Source: Hemibagrus wyckioides
Taxonomy: Eukaryota; Chordata; Actinopteri; Siluriformes; Bagridae
Direction: 5' to 3'
Assembly: GCF_019097595.1 (NCBI RefSeq)
Contig: NC_080716.1
Location: 26,421,401-26,485,400, forward strand
DNA: 64,000 bases
The position numbers and the translations under genes were made by a program. This document shows, piece by piece, positions 37,423-43,055 of this stretch. Numbering within the stretch: the stretch's first letter is position 1; every line of letters starts with the position of its first letter. The notes beneath the pieces were generated by a model. That model saw only the letters and a list, made by a program, of their open reading frames with translations, was not told the origin of the DNA and made no database searches.

Positions 37423-40400
37423 CAACAGGTTTTATATATTTAAATAAAGACGGGGCCTAAATTCATATGCAGGTGGATTCATTGGTCCTTCAGGTTGATT
37501 ACTTTCTCACGCCAAGTGAACCGCTCCAGAGTTCCAGCTGTTCTTGACCCGATTGTTCTGGTGCAGATGTGTTTATACCGAACACCGAACAGAAAACTCT
37601 AAAACAAATGCTCCAAGCGAGCCAGGTGTGAAAATCCTATCTTGTATAGAAACTATAAGAATCAAAGAACTGTTTGAGGTTACTGGCTTGTTTAAAGGGG
37701 AAAAGAAAAAACACACCAAAATACAGCATGTGATAAAAGATTAAAAGAAAACACAAGCGATCAGACTAACTCTTAAGACAAAAGGAGATCCAAGGGTTTC
37801 TTTATGGCTGCTTTCTGAAGGAATTTTACTTCTTTTTTCTTTTACTTCTATTAAACTGAAACCTTAGATTTCCTCAAAAAGAGAAACCAAAGATCTTTGT
37901 AGAGGAAGCGATGAATTTATCATCATCATCATCACCATTATTATTATTATCATTACAGTGTAGACAAAGAATTATCTGTGATTTGCTTTGTGTCTTATAG
38001 CTTTTTCGGCTCCCTGCTGAAAAATTCAGCTTGTCCTGACCCGTTTATGTTGAAACATTGATAAGGTGTGAATGTGAGTGGTTTCTTGACGCATCACCGA
38101 GCCCGGAAACTATAAATGACAGGTTACGGGTCAAGGAGAAACACGGATATAGGACACCATGAAAAAAAAATTTAAAAGGTATCTATTTTTTATGTAAATT
38201 GACCCTTTTTATTTAAAGTTGACAGTTATTTATTTATTTAAACCAACTCTTTTCATTTACATTTGACTCTTTTTATTTAAAGTTGATTCATTTTATTTGA
38301 ATTGATTCTTTTTATTCAAAGTTGACTCTTTTCATTTACATTTGACTCTTTTTATTTAAAGTTGATTCATTTTATTTGAATTGATTCTTTTTATTCAATG
38401 TTGACTCTTTTTATTTGAATTGATTCTTTTTTTTATTCAAAGTTGACTCTTTTTATTTGAATTGATTCTTTTTTATTCAGTGTTGACTCTTTTTATTTGA
38501 ATTGATTATTTTTTTATTCAAAGTTGACTCTTTTTATTTGAATTGATTCTTTTTTTATTCAAAGTTAACTCTTTTTATTTGAATTGATTCTTTTTTTATT
38601 CAAAGTTGACTCTTTTTATTTGAATTGATTCTTTTTTATTCAAAGTTGACTCTTTTTATTTGAATTGATTCTTTTTTATTCAGTGTTGACTCTTTTTATT
38701 TGAATTGATTCTTTTTTTATTCAAAGTTGACTCTTTTTATTTGAATTGATTATTTTTTATTCAAAGTTAACTCTTTTTATTTGAATTGATTCTTTTTTTA
38801 TTCAAAGTTGACTCTTTTTATTTTAATTGATTCTTTTTTATTCAAAGTTGACTCTTTTTATTTGAATTGATTCTTTTTTTATTCAAAGTTAACTCTTTTT
38901 ATTTGAATTGATTCTTTTTTTATTCAAAGTTGACTCTTTTTATTTGAATTGATTCTTTTTTATTCAAAGTTGACTCTTTTTATTTGAATTGATTCTTTTT
39001 TATTCAGTGTTGACTCTTTTTATTTGAATTGATTCTTTTTTTATTCAAAGTTGACTCTTTTTATTTGAATTGATTCTTTTTTTTATTCAAAGTTGACTCT
39101 TTTTATTTGAATTGATTCTTTTTTATTCAAAGTTGACTCTTTTTATTTGAATTGATTCTTTTTTATTCAAAGTTGACTCTTTTTATTTGAATTGATTCTT
39201 TTTTATTCAGTGTTGACTCTTTTTATTTGAATTGATTCTTTTTTTATTCAAAGTTGACTCTTTTTATTTGAATTGATTCTTTTTTTATTCAAAGTTAACT
39301 CTTTTTATTTGAATTGATTCTTTTTTTATTCAAAGTTGACTCTTTTTATTTGAATTGATTCTTTTTTATTCAAAGTTGACTCTTTTTATTTGAATTGATT
39401 CTTTTTTATTCAAAGTTGACTCTTTTTATTTGAATTGATTCTTTTTTATTCAAAGTTGACTCTTTTTATTTGAATTGATTCTTTTTTATTCAAAGTTGAC
39501 TCTTTTTATTTGAATTGATTATTTTTTTATTCAAAGTTGACTCTTTTTATTTGAATTGATTCTTTTTTTATTCAAAGTTAACTCTTTTTATTTGAATTGA
39601 TTCTTTTTTTATTCAAAGTTGACTCTTTTTATTTGAATTGATTCTTTTTTATTCAAAGTTGACTCTTTTTATTTGAATTGATTCTTTTTTATTCAGTGTT
39701 GACTCTTTTTATTTGAATTGATTCTTTTTTTATTCAAAGTTGACTCTTTTTATTTGAATTGATTCTTTTTTTATTCAAAGTTAACTCTTTTTATTTGAAT
39801 TGATTCTTTTTTTATTCAAAGTTGACTCTTTTTATTTGAATTGATTCTTTTTTATTCAAAGTTGACTCTTTTTATTTGAATTGATTCTTTTTTATTCAAA
39901 GTTGACTCTTTTTATTTGAATTGATTCTTTTTTATTCAAAGTTGACTCTTTTTATTTGAATTGATTCTTTTTTATTCAGTGTTGACTCTTTTTATTTGAA
40001 TTGATTATTTTTTTATTCAAAGTTGACTCTTTTTATTTGAATTGATTCTTTTTTTATTCAAAGTTAACTCTTTTTATTTGAATTGATTCTTTTTTTATTC
40101 AAAGTTGACTCTTTTTATTTGAATTGATTCTTTTTTATTCAAAGTTGACTCTTTTTATTTGAATTGATTCTTTTTTATTCAGTGTTGACTCTTTTTATTT
40201 GAATTGATTCTTTTTTTATTCAAAGTTGACTCTTTTTATTTGAATTGATTCTTTTTTATTCAAAGTTAACTCTTTTTATTTGAATTGATTCTTTTTTTAT
40301 TCAAAGTTGACTCTTTTTATTTGAATTGATTCTTTTTTATTCAAAGTTGACTCTTTTTATTTGAATTGATTCTTTTTTATTCAAAGTTGACTCTTTTTAT

Positions 40401-41008
40401 TTGAATTGATTCTTTTTTATTCAGTGTTGACTCTTTTTATTTGAATTGATTCTTTTTGTATTCAAAGTTGACTCTTTTTATTTGAATTGATTCTTTTTTA
40501 TTCAAAGTTGACTCTTTTTATTTGAGTTGATTCTTTTTTTATTCAAAGTTAACTCTTTTTATTTGAATTGATTCTTTTTATTCAAAGTTGACTCTTTTTA
40601 TTTGAATTGATTCTTTTTTTTTATTCAAAGTTGACTCTTTTTATTTGAATTGATTCTTTTTTATTCAAAGTTGACTCTTTTTATTTGAATTGATTCTTTT
40701 TTTATTCAAAGTTAACTCTTTTTATTTGAATTGATTCTTTTTATTCAAAGTTGACTCTTTTTATTTTCGTACCTGTATCTCGTGGCCTCCTGAAGGCTGG
40801 AGCCGGATCTCGGTTTGCCACTGCTCCTGTGTGGAGACGTCTCGTGCTATAACGAGTAGTGGAGTTGAAGAGAAAGAGGATGGAGAGGATAAAGACGGCT
40901 GGAGTGTCCGGAGAGACAACACGTCCCCGGTGATCTCGATCCGGAAATCCGTTGGCCTGCTGCACTCAAAGTGCACTCGCCCTCCTCGTCCGCAGTCATG
41001 GAACCTCA
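3808..41008 (-). CDS. cdh2: N-cadherin (cdh2-type classical cadherin), exons 3-16, 5'-partial
   Basis: This is a calcium-dependent homophilic cell-adhesion receptor of the plasma membrane that links neighbouring cells to actin through p120, beta- and alpha-catenin. The coding parts join as 41008-40773, 29030-28881, 28338-28183, 24886-24742, 23223-23051, 20318-20181, 18534-18349, 18137-17884, 16933-16791, 15058-14825, 12458-12225, 11437-11298, 9630-9466 and 4014-3808. All borders are GT-AG and phases agree, giving 2561 nt and 852 visible residues (numbered here from the first whole codon of exon 3). The furin site RMKR precedes D106-W107, and the mature chain is 747 residues. HAV is at 184-186. 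Calcium linkers are DMNDN (205), DVNDN (320), DVNES (436) and DINDN (543). The transmembrane helix is about 669-692. Repeat 1 ([13 protein letters not shown]) and the tail (KPVGIRR) fit CDH2 better than CDH4. The signal peptide and exons 1-2 are not in view. Confidence 0.96.
4680..5045 (+). repeat. Possible degenerate retroelement fragment
   Basis: A stretch rich in TGTTTCCTG/TTTTGCCTTG phrases ends in TTGGTACGTGACAATAAC, like the tail of a common fish retroelement in which similar phrases lead to a GTGACA end. A weakly similar stretch lies at 8870-9065. Class and full borders are unclear; this is recognition by style only. Confidence 0.35.
6955..7005 (+). mobile_element. Tc1-like transposon right-end remnant
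   Basis: The phrase AATGTGGAAAAGTTCACGG followed by GGATGAATACTTATGCAAGG is typical of the end of fish Tc1-type elements. Only about 50 bases are recognisable, so assignment is tentative. Confidence 0.4.
7191..7266 (+). repeat. (GA)n microsatellite
   Basis: About 75 bases of nearly pure GA with a few GATA, GTGA and GAAA interruptions, in cdh2 intron 15. Confidence 0.95.
9466..9630 (-). CDS. cdh2: cdh2 exon 15: cytoplasmic domain
   Basis: This exon encodes residues 730-784, starting [12 protein letters not shown] and ending GDIGDFINE. Both ends are phase 0: GTTTAG before GAT, and GAG before GTAACC. The segment lies between the juxtamembrane p120-catenin site and the beta-catenin core. Its middle ([25 protein letters not shown]) is the stretch that best separates CDH2 from CDH4, and it matches CDH2. 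Sequence [10 protein letters not shown] differs mildly from mammalian TVEPDAIKPV. The acceptor has no ordinary pyrimidine tract: a (TG)n run in the sense strand, from a CA microsatellite on the + strand, occupies that place. Confidence 0.97.
9631..11297 (-). other. cdh2: cdh2 intron 14, microsatellite-filled
   Basis: The intron is 1.67 kb and contains (CA)n at 9635-9655 at the exon 15 acceptor, (CA)n at 9918-9968, an imperfect (ATCC)n block at 10278-10700, (GA)n at 10893-10929, (CA)n at 11012-11071 and (TG)n at 11266-11296 at the exon 14 donor. Roughly half of its length is simple sequence. It also holds the palindromes ATCGCCATGGCGAT (9735-9748) and TATCTCGAGATA (10203-10214). Confidence 0.85.
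10278..10700 (+). repeat. Imperfect (ATCC)n tetranucleotide array
   Basis: About 420 bases are dominated by ATCC units with ATCT, ATCA and single-base variants. It is purest at 10617-10700. The frame through it (10045-10545) reads as low-complexity repeats of Ser, Ile, His and Pro and is not a gene. Confidence 0.9.
11298..11437 (-). CDS. cdh2: cdh2 exon 14: end of transmembrane helix and juxtamembrane region
   Basis: This exon completes split codon I683 and encodes residues 684-729. It begins with the inner half of the membrane helix (LVLLFVMWM), then the basic stop-transfer [12 protein letters not shown], then [20 protein letters not shown] and GGEEDQ, the conserved juxtamembrane core that binds p120-catenin and controls endocytosis. 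The 140 bases are 2 + 46 codons and end in phase 0 at CAG before GTACAC. Both splice sites adjoin dinucleotide repeats: the acceptor tract is (TC)n from 11441 upward, and the donor runs straight into (AC)n below 11298. Confidence 0.97.
11438..12224 (-). other. cdh2: cdh2 intron 13
   Basis: A long (GA)n/(CAGA)n block at 11441-11595 directly precedes exon 14 and supplies its sense-strand CT tract. The rest is AT-rich unique-looking sequence with no gene signal. Confidence 0.85.
12225..12458 (-). CDS. cdh2: cdh2 exon 13: end of EC5 and start of transmembrane helix
   Basis: This exon completes split codon G605, encodes residues 606-682, and ends on the first base of I683. It carries the last strands of extracellular repeat 5 ([27 protein letters not shown]), then the cysteine-rich membrane-proximal segment [12 protein letters not shown], whose cysteines form the conserved EC5 disulfides, then [18 protein letters not shown], the outer half of the transmembrane helix. 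NTS at about 638 is a possible N-glycosylation site. Length is 234 bases, acceptor TTTCAG, donor CTCA before GTGAGT. Confidence 0.97.
12459..14824 (-). other. cdh2: cdh2 intron 12
   Basis: The intron contains (AAT)n at 12571-12607, an (AAAT)n run at about 12798-12822, a 302-bp tandem duplication rich in ACAAA (12915-13517), (CT)n at 13618-13668, a unique stretch at about 13690-14400, (ATT)n at 14606-14650 and (TG)n at 14798-14818 next to the exon 12 donor. Confidence 0.85.
12915..13517 (+). repeat. 302-bp tandem duplication, A-rich
   Basis: CAAGCTTAATACGAAAACAA occurs at 12921 and again at 13223, 302 bases on. The following blocks, ATAACAAGCCTATTGTGAAA, ATCATCAATTTAACAATGTG and CTTTTATGAAAACAAAC, repeat in the same order. 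Within each copy there are shorter units of TTATGAAAACAAACAAA type. Small indels separate the copies. Confidence 0.85.
14825..15058 (-). CDS. cdh2: cdh2 exon 12: end of EC4, EC5
   Basis: This exon completes G527, encodes residues 528-604, and ends on the first base of G605. It starts with [12 protein letters not shown] and the EC4-EC5 calcium linker DINDN (543-547), followed by the EC5 segment with [22 protein letters not shown] and [13 protein letters not shown] and NWT are possible N-glycosylation sites. Length is 234 bases in a 1-1 phase pattern. The donor is G before GTGAGAAACAC, leading into a (AC)n run in the sense strand at 14818-14798. The acceptor is TGTGCAG. Confidence 0.97.
15059..16790 (-). 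other. cdh2: cdh2 intron 11
   Basis: Mostly unique sequence of moderate GC between 15110 and 16300, with a short (GGA)n at 16266-16292 and AT-rich sequence after that. No gene or transposon was recognised. Confidence 0.75.
16791..16933 (-). CDS. cdh2: cdh2 exon 11: EC4
   Basis: This exon completes R479 and encodes residues 480-526, ending on the first base of G527. It reads [19 protein letters not shown], then [10 protein letters not shown] and [11 protein letters not shown]. It contains the EC4 calcium-binding LDRE (505-508) and a likely glycosylation site NAT. Length is 143 bases (1 + 47 codons + 1). The acceptor is CTATGATAG, which is short of pyrimidines; the donor is AACG before GTGAGT. 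Similarity to N-cadherin is clear along the whole length. Confidence 0.96.
16934..17883 (-). other. cdh2: cdh2 intron 10 with degenerate AACAAA repeat
   Basis: From about 16985 to 17360 the + strand shows loosely repeated phrases: CCAACAAATGAAGAATTTCC, CAACAAACAAAATGATGAAT, and others with 30-60 base spacing. The remainder includes a GGGTTCTCCAGGGTTCTTTGG phrase common in fish repeats and otherwise unique sequence. Confidence 0.7.
17884..18137 (-). CDS. cdh2: cdh2 exon 10: end of EC3, start of EC4
   Basis: This exon encodes residues 395-478 and two bases of R479. It begins [19 protein letters not shown] in phase 0, passes [16 protein letters not shown] (the EC3-EC4 linker), and ends [17 protein letters not shown]. 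The phrase STATVSV is CDH2-like, whereas CDH4 has a different segment here as I recall it. The linker reads DVNES at 436-440, where mammalian CDH2 has DVNEN and other classical cadherins DVNEA, so the third linker is the least canonical, as usual in the family. Length is 254 bases. Confidence 0.97.
18349..18534 (-). CDS. cdh2: cdh2 exon 9: EC3
   Basis: This exon encodes residues 333-394 in phase 0 at both ends: [51 protein letters not shown] and [11 protein letters not shown] and DKDQ are the calcium-binding residues of repeat 3. NLT is a likely N-glycosylation site conserved in N-cadherins. The acceptor is TTTTCACAG and the donor AAG before GTTAGC. The intron to exon 10 is only 211 bases, the shortest in the gene. 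Confidence 0.97.
18535..20180 (-). other. cdh2: cdh2 intron 8
   Basis: Mostly unique sequence, with a purine run at 19040-19085 (GAGAGA) and a retroposon tail at 19880-19970. No other gene was recognised. Confidence 0.75.
19880..19970 (+). repeat. LINE/retroposon 3' tail with (ATCTC)n
   Basis: The phrase ATTTCCTGTACAGGGGATTAATAAAGG followed by a pentamer run (ATCTC)n has the form of a common fish retroposon 3' end (TTTCC...GGGATTAATAAAGG plus short tandem tail). Only the tail is present. Confidence 0.55.
20181..20318 (-). CDS. cdh2: cdh2 exon 8: end of EC2
   Basis: This exon encodes residues 287-332 in phase 0: [40 protein letters not shown] and EFTNDA. It contains the canonical EC2-EC3 calcium linker DVNDN (320-324). 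Acceptor CTCCTTCCAG is strong, and the donor is GCT before GTAAGTC. The 138 bases are 46 codons, and the segment is close to N-cadherin throughout. Confidence 0.97.
20319..23050 (-). other. cdh2: cdh2 intron 7
   Basis: It contains a reversed SINE at 20527-20655, a (CA)n at 21738-21764, oligo(A) and oligo(T) runs, and a complex CpG-containing stretch at about 21390-22060 with no repeat character, which is listed as a candidate conserved element. Confidence 0.75.
20527..20655 (-). mobile_element. tRNA-derived SINE fragment, reversed
   Basis: Read on the minus strand it gives GGGTTCAAGCCCC (20644-20632), a near match to a Pol III B box, then a segment matching the fish SINE phrase CCA...CTGGGC..TTGAGCAA..CCCTTAACCCTC...CTGCTCCAGGGG. 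The A-box side is lost or diverged. Confidence 0.7.
23051..23223 (-). CDS. cdh2: cdh2 exon 7: EC2
   Basis: This exon completes G229 and encodes residues 230-286: [50 protein letters not shown] and LDRE. The calcium motif is DKDDP, where I recall DADDP in mammals, so the two aspartates are kept. NNST offers overlapping glycosylation sequons. Acceptor is GTCTTTTCAG and donor GAG before GTAAAAG. Length is 173 bases (2 + 57 codons). Confidence 0.97.
23224..24741 (-). other. cdh2: cdh2 intron 6
   Basis: It contains (TTAA)n at 23539-23573, single diverged 'gtgaggacatc' phrases at 23640-23760 and 24000-24060, and a minisatellite from about 24059 to the exon 6 donor. Confidence 0.8.
24059..24741 (+). 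repeat. Minisatellite, five units of 116-144 bp, each with a (CA)n block
   Basis: TTGTTAGGACTA.GTGATTATG followed by GGGACA..TGACACTTT..TATnTTCATnnGGACCTTTGAnnnTTTTTGGACTTCACAAA recurs near 24096, 24212, 24356, 24487 and 24607. Each unit ends in a (CA)n run of variable length. The last CA block supplies the exon 6 splice donor. Confidence 0.9.
24742..24886 (-). CDS. cdh2: cdh2 exon 6: end of EC1, start of EC2, with HAV motif
   Basis: This exon encodes residues 181-228 plus the first base of G229: [33 protein letters not shown] and [14 protein letters not shown] falls at mature residues 79-81, the classical-cadherin recognition motif. DMNDN (205-209) is the EC1-EC2 calcium linker. NGT is a possible glycosylation sequon. 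The donor is CCAG followed by GTGTGTGTG: the splice site is the first unit of a (GT)n microsatellite, an unusual donor because GTGTGT pairs poorly with U1. The acceptor region is also TG-rich (GTGTGTTGTGTGCAG). Confidence 0.96.
24903..24955 (-). mobile_element. SINE 3' tail fragment
   Basis: The minus strand reads GTAAGTCACTCTGGATAAAAGC and then CCAAATGACTAAATGTAAATG, the tail shared with the fuller SINE at 31941-32117. Confidence 0.7.
26690..27400 (+). repeat. Minisatellite of about 40-bp units (GGCTAACTGGATTGGTG)
   Basis: Units of the form GTGGCTAACTGGATTGGTGC plus AGAGACCTGATGGGT repeat about seven times at 27055-27320. More diverged GGCTAA.TGGA units extend back to about 26690 and forward to 27400. 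Reading frames through it are by-products. Confidence 0.9.
27650..27910 (+). mobile_element. Tc1/mariner-type transposon 5' remnant
   Basis: The phrase CATTAAACCCACTGACAGGTG through GAACAGTCAGT.CTTGAAGTTGA and GAAGCAGGAGAAATGGGCAAG matches the 5' part of a fish Tc1-like element. Remnants of the transposase N-terminus (LSDFDK, then MARRL in another frame) are visible with a stop and a frame change. The rest of the element is absent. A second copy of the same family is at 56445-56750. Confidence 0.75.
28183..28338 (-). CDS. cdh2: cdh2 exon 5: EC1
   Basis: This exon encodes residues 129-180 in phase 0: [52 protein letters not shown]. It forms most of EC1, the repeat that exchanges its N-terminal strand between cells. 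LDRE (171-174) binds calcium. The [13 protein letters not shown] stretch is diagnostic for CDH2 over CDH4 (TGVGADQPPMEVF as I recall it). The acceptor is an uninterrupted (GT)n run ending in TGTAG, so a microsatellite serves as the 3' splice-site tract. The donor is CAC before GTGAGTAC. Confidence 0.97.
28339..28880 (-). other. cdh2: cdh2 intron 4
   Basis: The intron is 542 bases, with (CA)n at the exon 5 acceptor (28341-28352) and (GA)n at 28843-28874 beside the exon 4 donor. The middle is unique sequence with no gene signal. Confidence 0.85.
28881..29030 (-). CDS. cdh2: cdh2 exon 4: prodomain end, furin site, start of mature chain
   Basis: This exon encodes residues 79-128 in phase 0. The first 27 residues ([18 protein letters not shown] and on to RMKR) end the prodomain. 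RMKR is a furin-type cleavage site, and cutting there exposes [20 protein letters not shown], the N-terminus of mature N-cadherin. W107 (mature Trp2) is the residue that docks into the partner molecule. Cleavage is required for adhesion in this family. The donor is AGG before GTAAGG, followed at once by a (CT)n run in the sense strand. Confidence 0.97.
31941..32117 (+). mobile_element. tRNA-derived SINE, near full length
   Basis: An A-box-like TCAGCTTAGTGGTTAAGG (31951-31968) and a B-box-like GAGTTCAAATCC (31985-31995) precede GCTGCCATTACTGGGCCC and CCGTTAACCCTC, then the tail GTAAGTCACTCTGGATAAGG and CCAAATGGCAGAAATGTAA. This is the layout of an ostariophysan tRNA-derived SINE. It has diverged and is unlikely to be active. 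Confidence 0.8.
32258..32986 (+). mobile_element. Two adjoining MITE-like copies with TTAAAGGTGC termini
   Basis: A left terminus CTTTAAAGGTGCAGTCTGTG at about 32258 begins a first, probably right-truncated copy. A second left terminus TTAAAGGTGCGGTATGTAAC at about 32681 pairs with a right terminus GTACACACTGCACCTTTAA at 32961-32979, giving a complete element of about 300 bp with inverted ends. Internal phrases (TTTCTGGCCC.GAAAT) occur in all copies of this family in intron 3. Superfamily is not determined; the TTAA at the ends suggests a TTAA target site. Confidence 0.65.
34080..34583 (+). mobile_element. MITE-like element, third copy
   Basis: It begins GCACTTAAAGGTAGTATGTT, contains TTTCTGGCCCTGAAATCATT, and ends TTACACACTGCACCTTTAAT at about 34565-34583. 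It is longer and more diverged than the copy at 32681-32980. Confidence 0.6.
34600..34860 (+). mobile_element. MITE-like fragment, fourth copy
   Basis: GAAGATGTGGTAGGGTAAAT, CTGGCTGGTTTCTGGCCCTG and AAATGACCTTTGCACCAGAA match the interior of the preceding elements. The termini are degraded (CACATGCTGCACAGG at the right). Confidence 0.5.
35333..35850 (+). repeat. Direct duplication, offset about 290 bp
   Basis: AGACTCCCTG.GGATGATGCAGAG appears at about 35337 and 35627. The shared ends GCATCCTAAACAAAG.CAGTACTGG and CAATACTTTT lie near 35501-35540 and 35789-35826. Each copy carries a (TG)-rich block and CAGGAAGA/CTTCCTG phrases in the middle. Confidence 0.75.
36335..36348 (+). promoter_or_regulatory. 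RFX-type X-box match
   Basis: GTTACCGTGGTAAC fits the RFX X-box form RYYRYY-N2-RRNRAC at every position and is nearly palindromic. It is a sequence match only, in intron 3. Confidence 0.4.
38191..40767 (+). repeat. Large AT-rich minisatellite, about 40-bp units, about 63 copies
   Basis: The unit TTGACTCTTTTTATTTGAAT plus TGATTCTTTTTTATTCAAAG repeats for about 2.6 kb. Units vary in the length of the T run and at a few positions (CAAAGTTGAC, CAGTGTTGAC, CAAAGTTAAC; GATTCTT or GATTATT). The left end (38191-38400) is more diverged. The right end stops at 40767, five bases before the exon 3 boundary sequence GTACG. The sense strand of cdh2 is A-rich here and carries about two AATAAA hexamers per unit. 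Confidence 0.97.
40773..41008 (-). CDS. cdh2: cdh2 exon 3: prodomain core, divergent and serine-rich
   Basis: This exon finishes a split valine codon (G in exon 2, TG here) and encodes visible residues 1-78: [78 protein letters not shown]. The pattern FxxC, xVxFECSxPxDF, LRT, ARDxxTQEQWQ matches the prodomain of classical cadherins and so joins in frame to exon 4. A run of serines at 38-47 stands where fish and mammalian CDH2 have SxExxxFLIYA-type sequence as I recall it. Acceptor is TTTTTCTGCAG and donor CAG before GTACG. A minisatellite begins at intron base 6. Confidence 0.93.
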
Positions 41009-43055
41009 CTGCAGAAAAAAAAAACAAGAAAGAAACACAAAGAGAAAGAGACTTAGTGGGTGAATGTGAGAGAAATTCCCTACAGAACACTGTCTCTGTG
41101 TGTGTGTGTGTGTGTGTGGTTGTGTGTGTGTGTGCTTCTGCCTGTCTATCTTTTGAGAACATAAATGCATGTTTGGGACAAGATTAGTTGAAAAAAAAGA
41201 AGCTAAAAGTGTGACACTCATACATTATGGATGGTGTTGAGCAGCCCCACCGGCTTCTCTGCGAAAAGGTATGGCATGAAAACATGGGGGGGTTTAGAAG
41301 GCGGTGGGAAAAGCTCAGCCCTAAAGGACGCAGACGGAATCACAACGACAAGCACATGAGAGTCAGCGCTCTCTCCGGCAGATTAACACTCCATCATGAC
41401 AATTACGCTCCACTCTGAACTCCTCTGAACCGCCGCTCTGGGTCGTGCCGGTGCTGTGTTCACACCTGCTGAAGGACGAGGAGGAGGAAAGTGCATCCTG
41501 GGTAAATAGATGCTTCTGAGGTGCGAGTGGCACCATGAGTGGTTGTTATCATCTGTGACGCCACAGAAGAGCGCTGCTGAAGTCTCGGATCTGATTGGCC
41601 AGGCGTTGTTGATTCATTTGCAGCTCTGATTTATCTTTACCATCTGAACACAGTATTGTTTTTTTACCGTAGCAGGACTTTGTACACCGGACATTCCACA
41701 TCATCTAGGATTAGTTATAAAGCTAATTAAAAAAATCATTCAAAATGATTATTGTCCTTGTTTTTGTTTTTTTTTTGAAAATAAAATAACTTTCTGTCTT
41801 TAATGTATTTGGACACATTCAGGAGTCAACAGCATCTGTGCTTTGTGAATAAAAAAAGCCAAATTATTTTAATTAATTTTTTTTTATTTAATATTTTTAA
41901 TAATAGGAGGTTAGGGGAAATTTTCTGATGTCTCAAGCGTCTGAAGCCATAACCACATTTCAGCTAAATGCTTATGGAAGGAGTCTCCAGTGTACCCATT
42001 TCTGGTTGCCATGGCGATAACGTTTATCAGTGGGTGGAGCAACTAGCATTCGACTTCACCGTAATTCAGTTTTGCTGTTAAACTGAAAGTTTCAGGAAGG
42101 AGATTTGATGTTTCTCTGCATCATATCATACGAGATGACGGAGACGCAGTGTGTGCTCTCTACCGCGGCGCTCCACTGTCTTCGCTCACACTGGAGTCGC
42201 TGCGCATTTGCATAAAGTTCAAACTTTCAGTTCAACCTTGACAGTTACGTGGCTGGACACGCCCACATTTAGTCATCAACGGTTACTGTCACTCATGTCA
42301 TTGAAAATGAATGATCTCTGGTTGGTGTAGTTGTGAATGTTGTATAAGAGGAATTTAAAAAAAACAAACATATTTTTGGATATTGGAATAGAATCCATTT
42401 GGGAATGAAAATTTGTGATTTTCTGTATTGCATGCCGGCATTGTGTTATTACTAACGGGTTCATTTTCTGCATCTCTCATTTCATCTCTCTCTCTCTCTC
42501 ACACACATATATATATACACACACACTTGCTGAAGCAGAACGATGACATGGTGCCCTGACAGAGCCTCTCTTCCTGGGCATGAAACTAGGCCCCTTGGGC
42601 AAACACTTACTTTCTAAACCAACTAGCCACATGGCATACACAATATATCAGGCTAATCTGGTCCAGCCCTCCTCCTGCGCTCAGCGATGCTAATGATCTC
42701 TGCCGCATAATTAGAGCGGGGAGTTATTAATAAAAGCAGTCATTTACACACGAAAGGCACTTTCTGAACTGCAAATTGGCTGAAAAAAAAAAAAGTCGCA
42801 AAAAAGATTGCTGTCCTGGTTCGGGCTTAAATACCTGAGCTTAGGATTCAAATCAGTGGTTTAAAAAAAGTGTGTTTAATAAAAGGTGACTTGTGAAAAG
42901 TCTTGAGGGAAAAAAAAATGAGTAAACAACAGAATGTAGACAAGGTGGAAAAGAAGAGGGACTAATGTCATGTGTTTAATTTTATGGACAGACTGACAGC
43001 ACTTAAGCCAAAGGAAGGCACGAGGCAGTCAAGCGTTTCAACTAGAAGCTCTCCC

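Larger units (their letters stand above)
29031..40772 (-). other. cdh2: cdh2 intron 3, 11.7 kb
   Basis: It contains A-rich (AAAT)n/(AAAC)n sequence at 29430-29790, (CA)n at 30439-30464, a TTAGC/GCTAG-rich stretch at 31005-31330, a (CAGCAT)n-like run at 31546-31575, a SINE (31941-32117), small inverted-repeat elements (32258-32986, 34080-34583, 34600-34860), a 290-bp duplication (35333-35850), (CA)n at 37381-37418 and the large minisatellite at 38191-40767. No exon of another gene was found. Confidence 0.8.

Noticed and set aside
38191..40767. CRISPR-like array
   Set aside because: Units are head-to-tail with no unique spacers, and the DNA is vertebrate intron.
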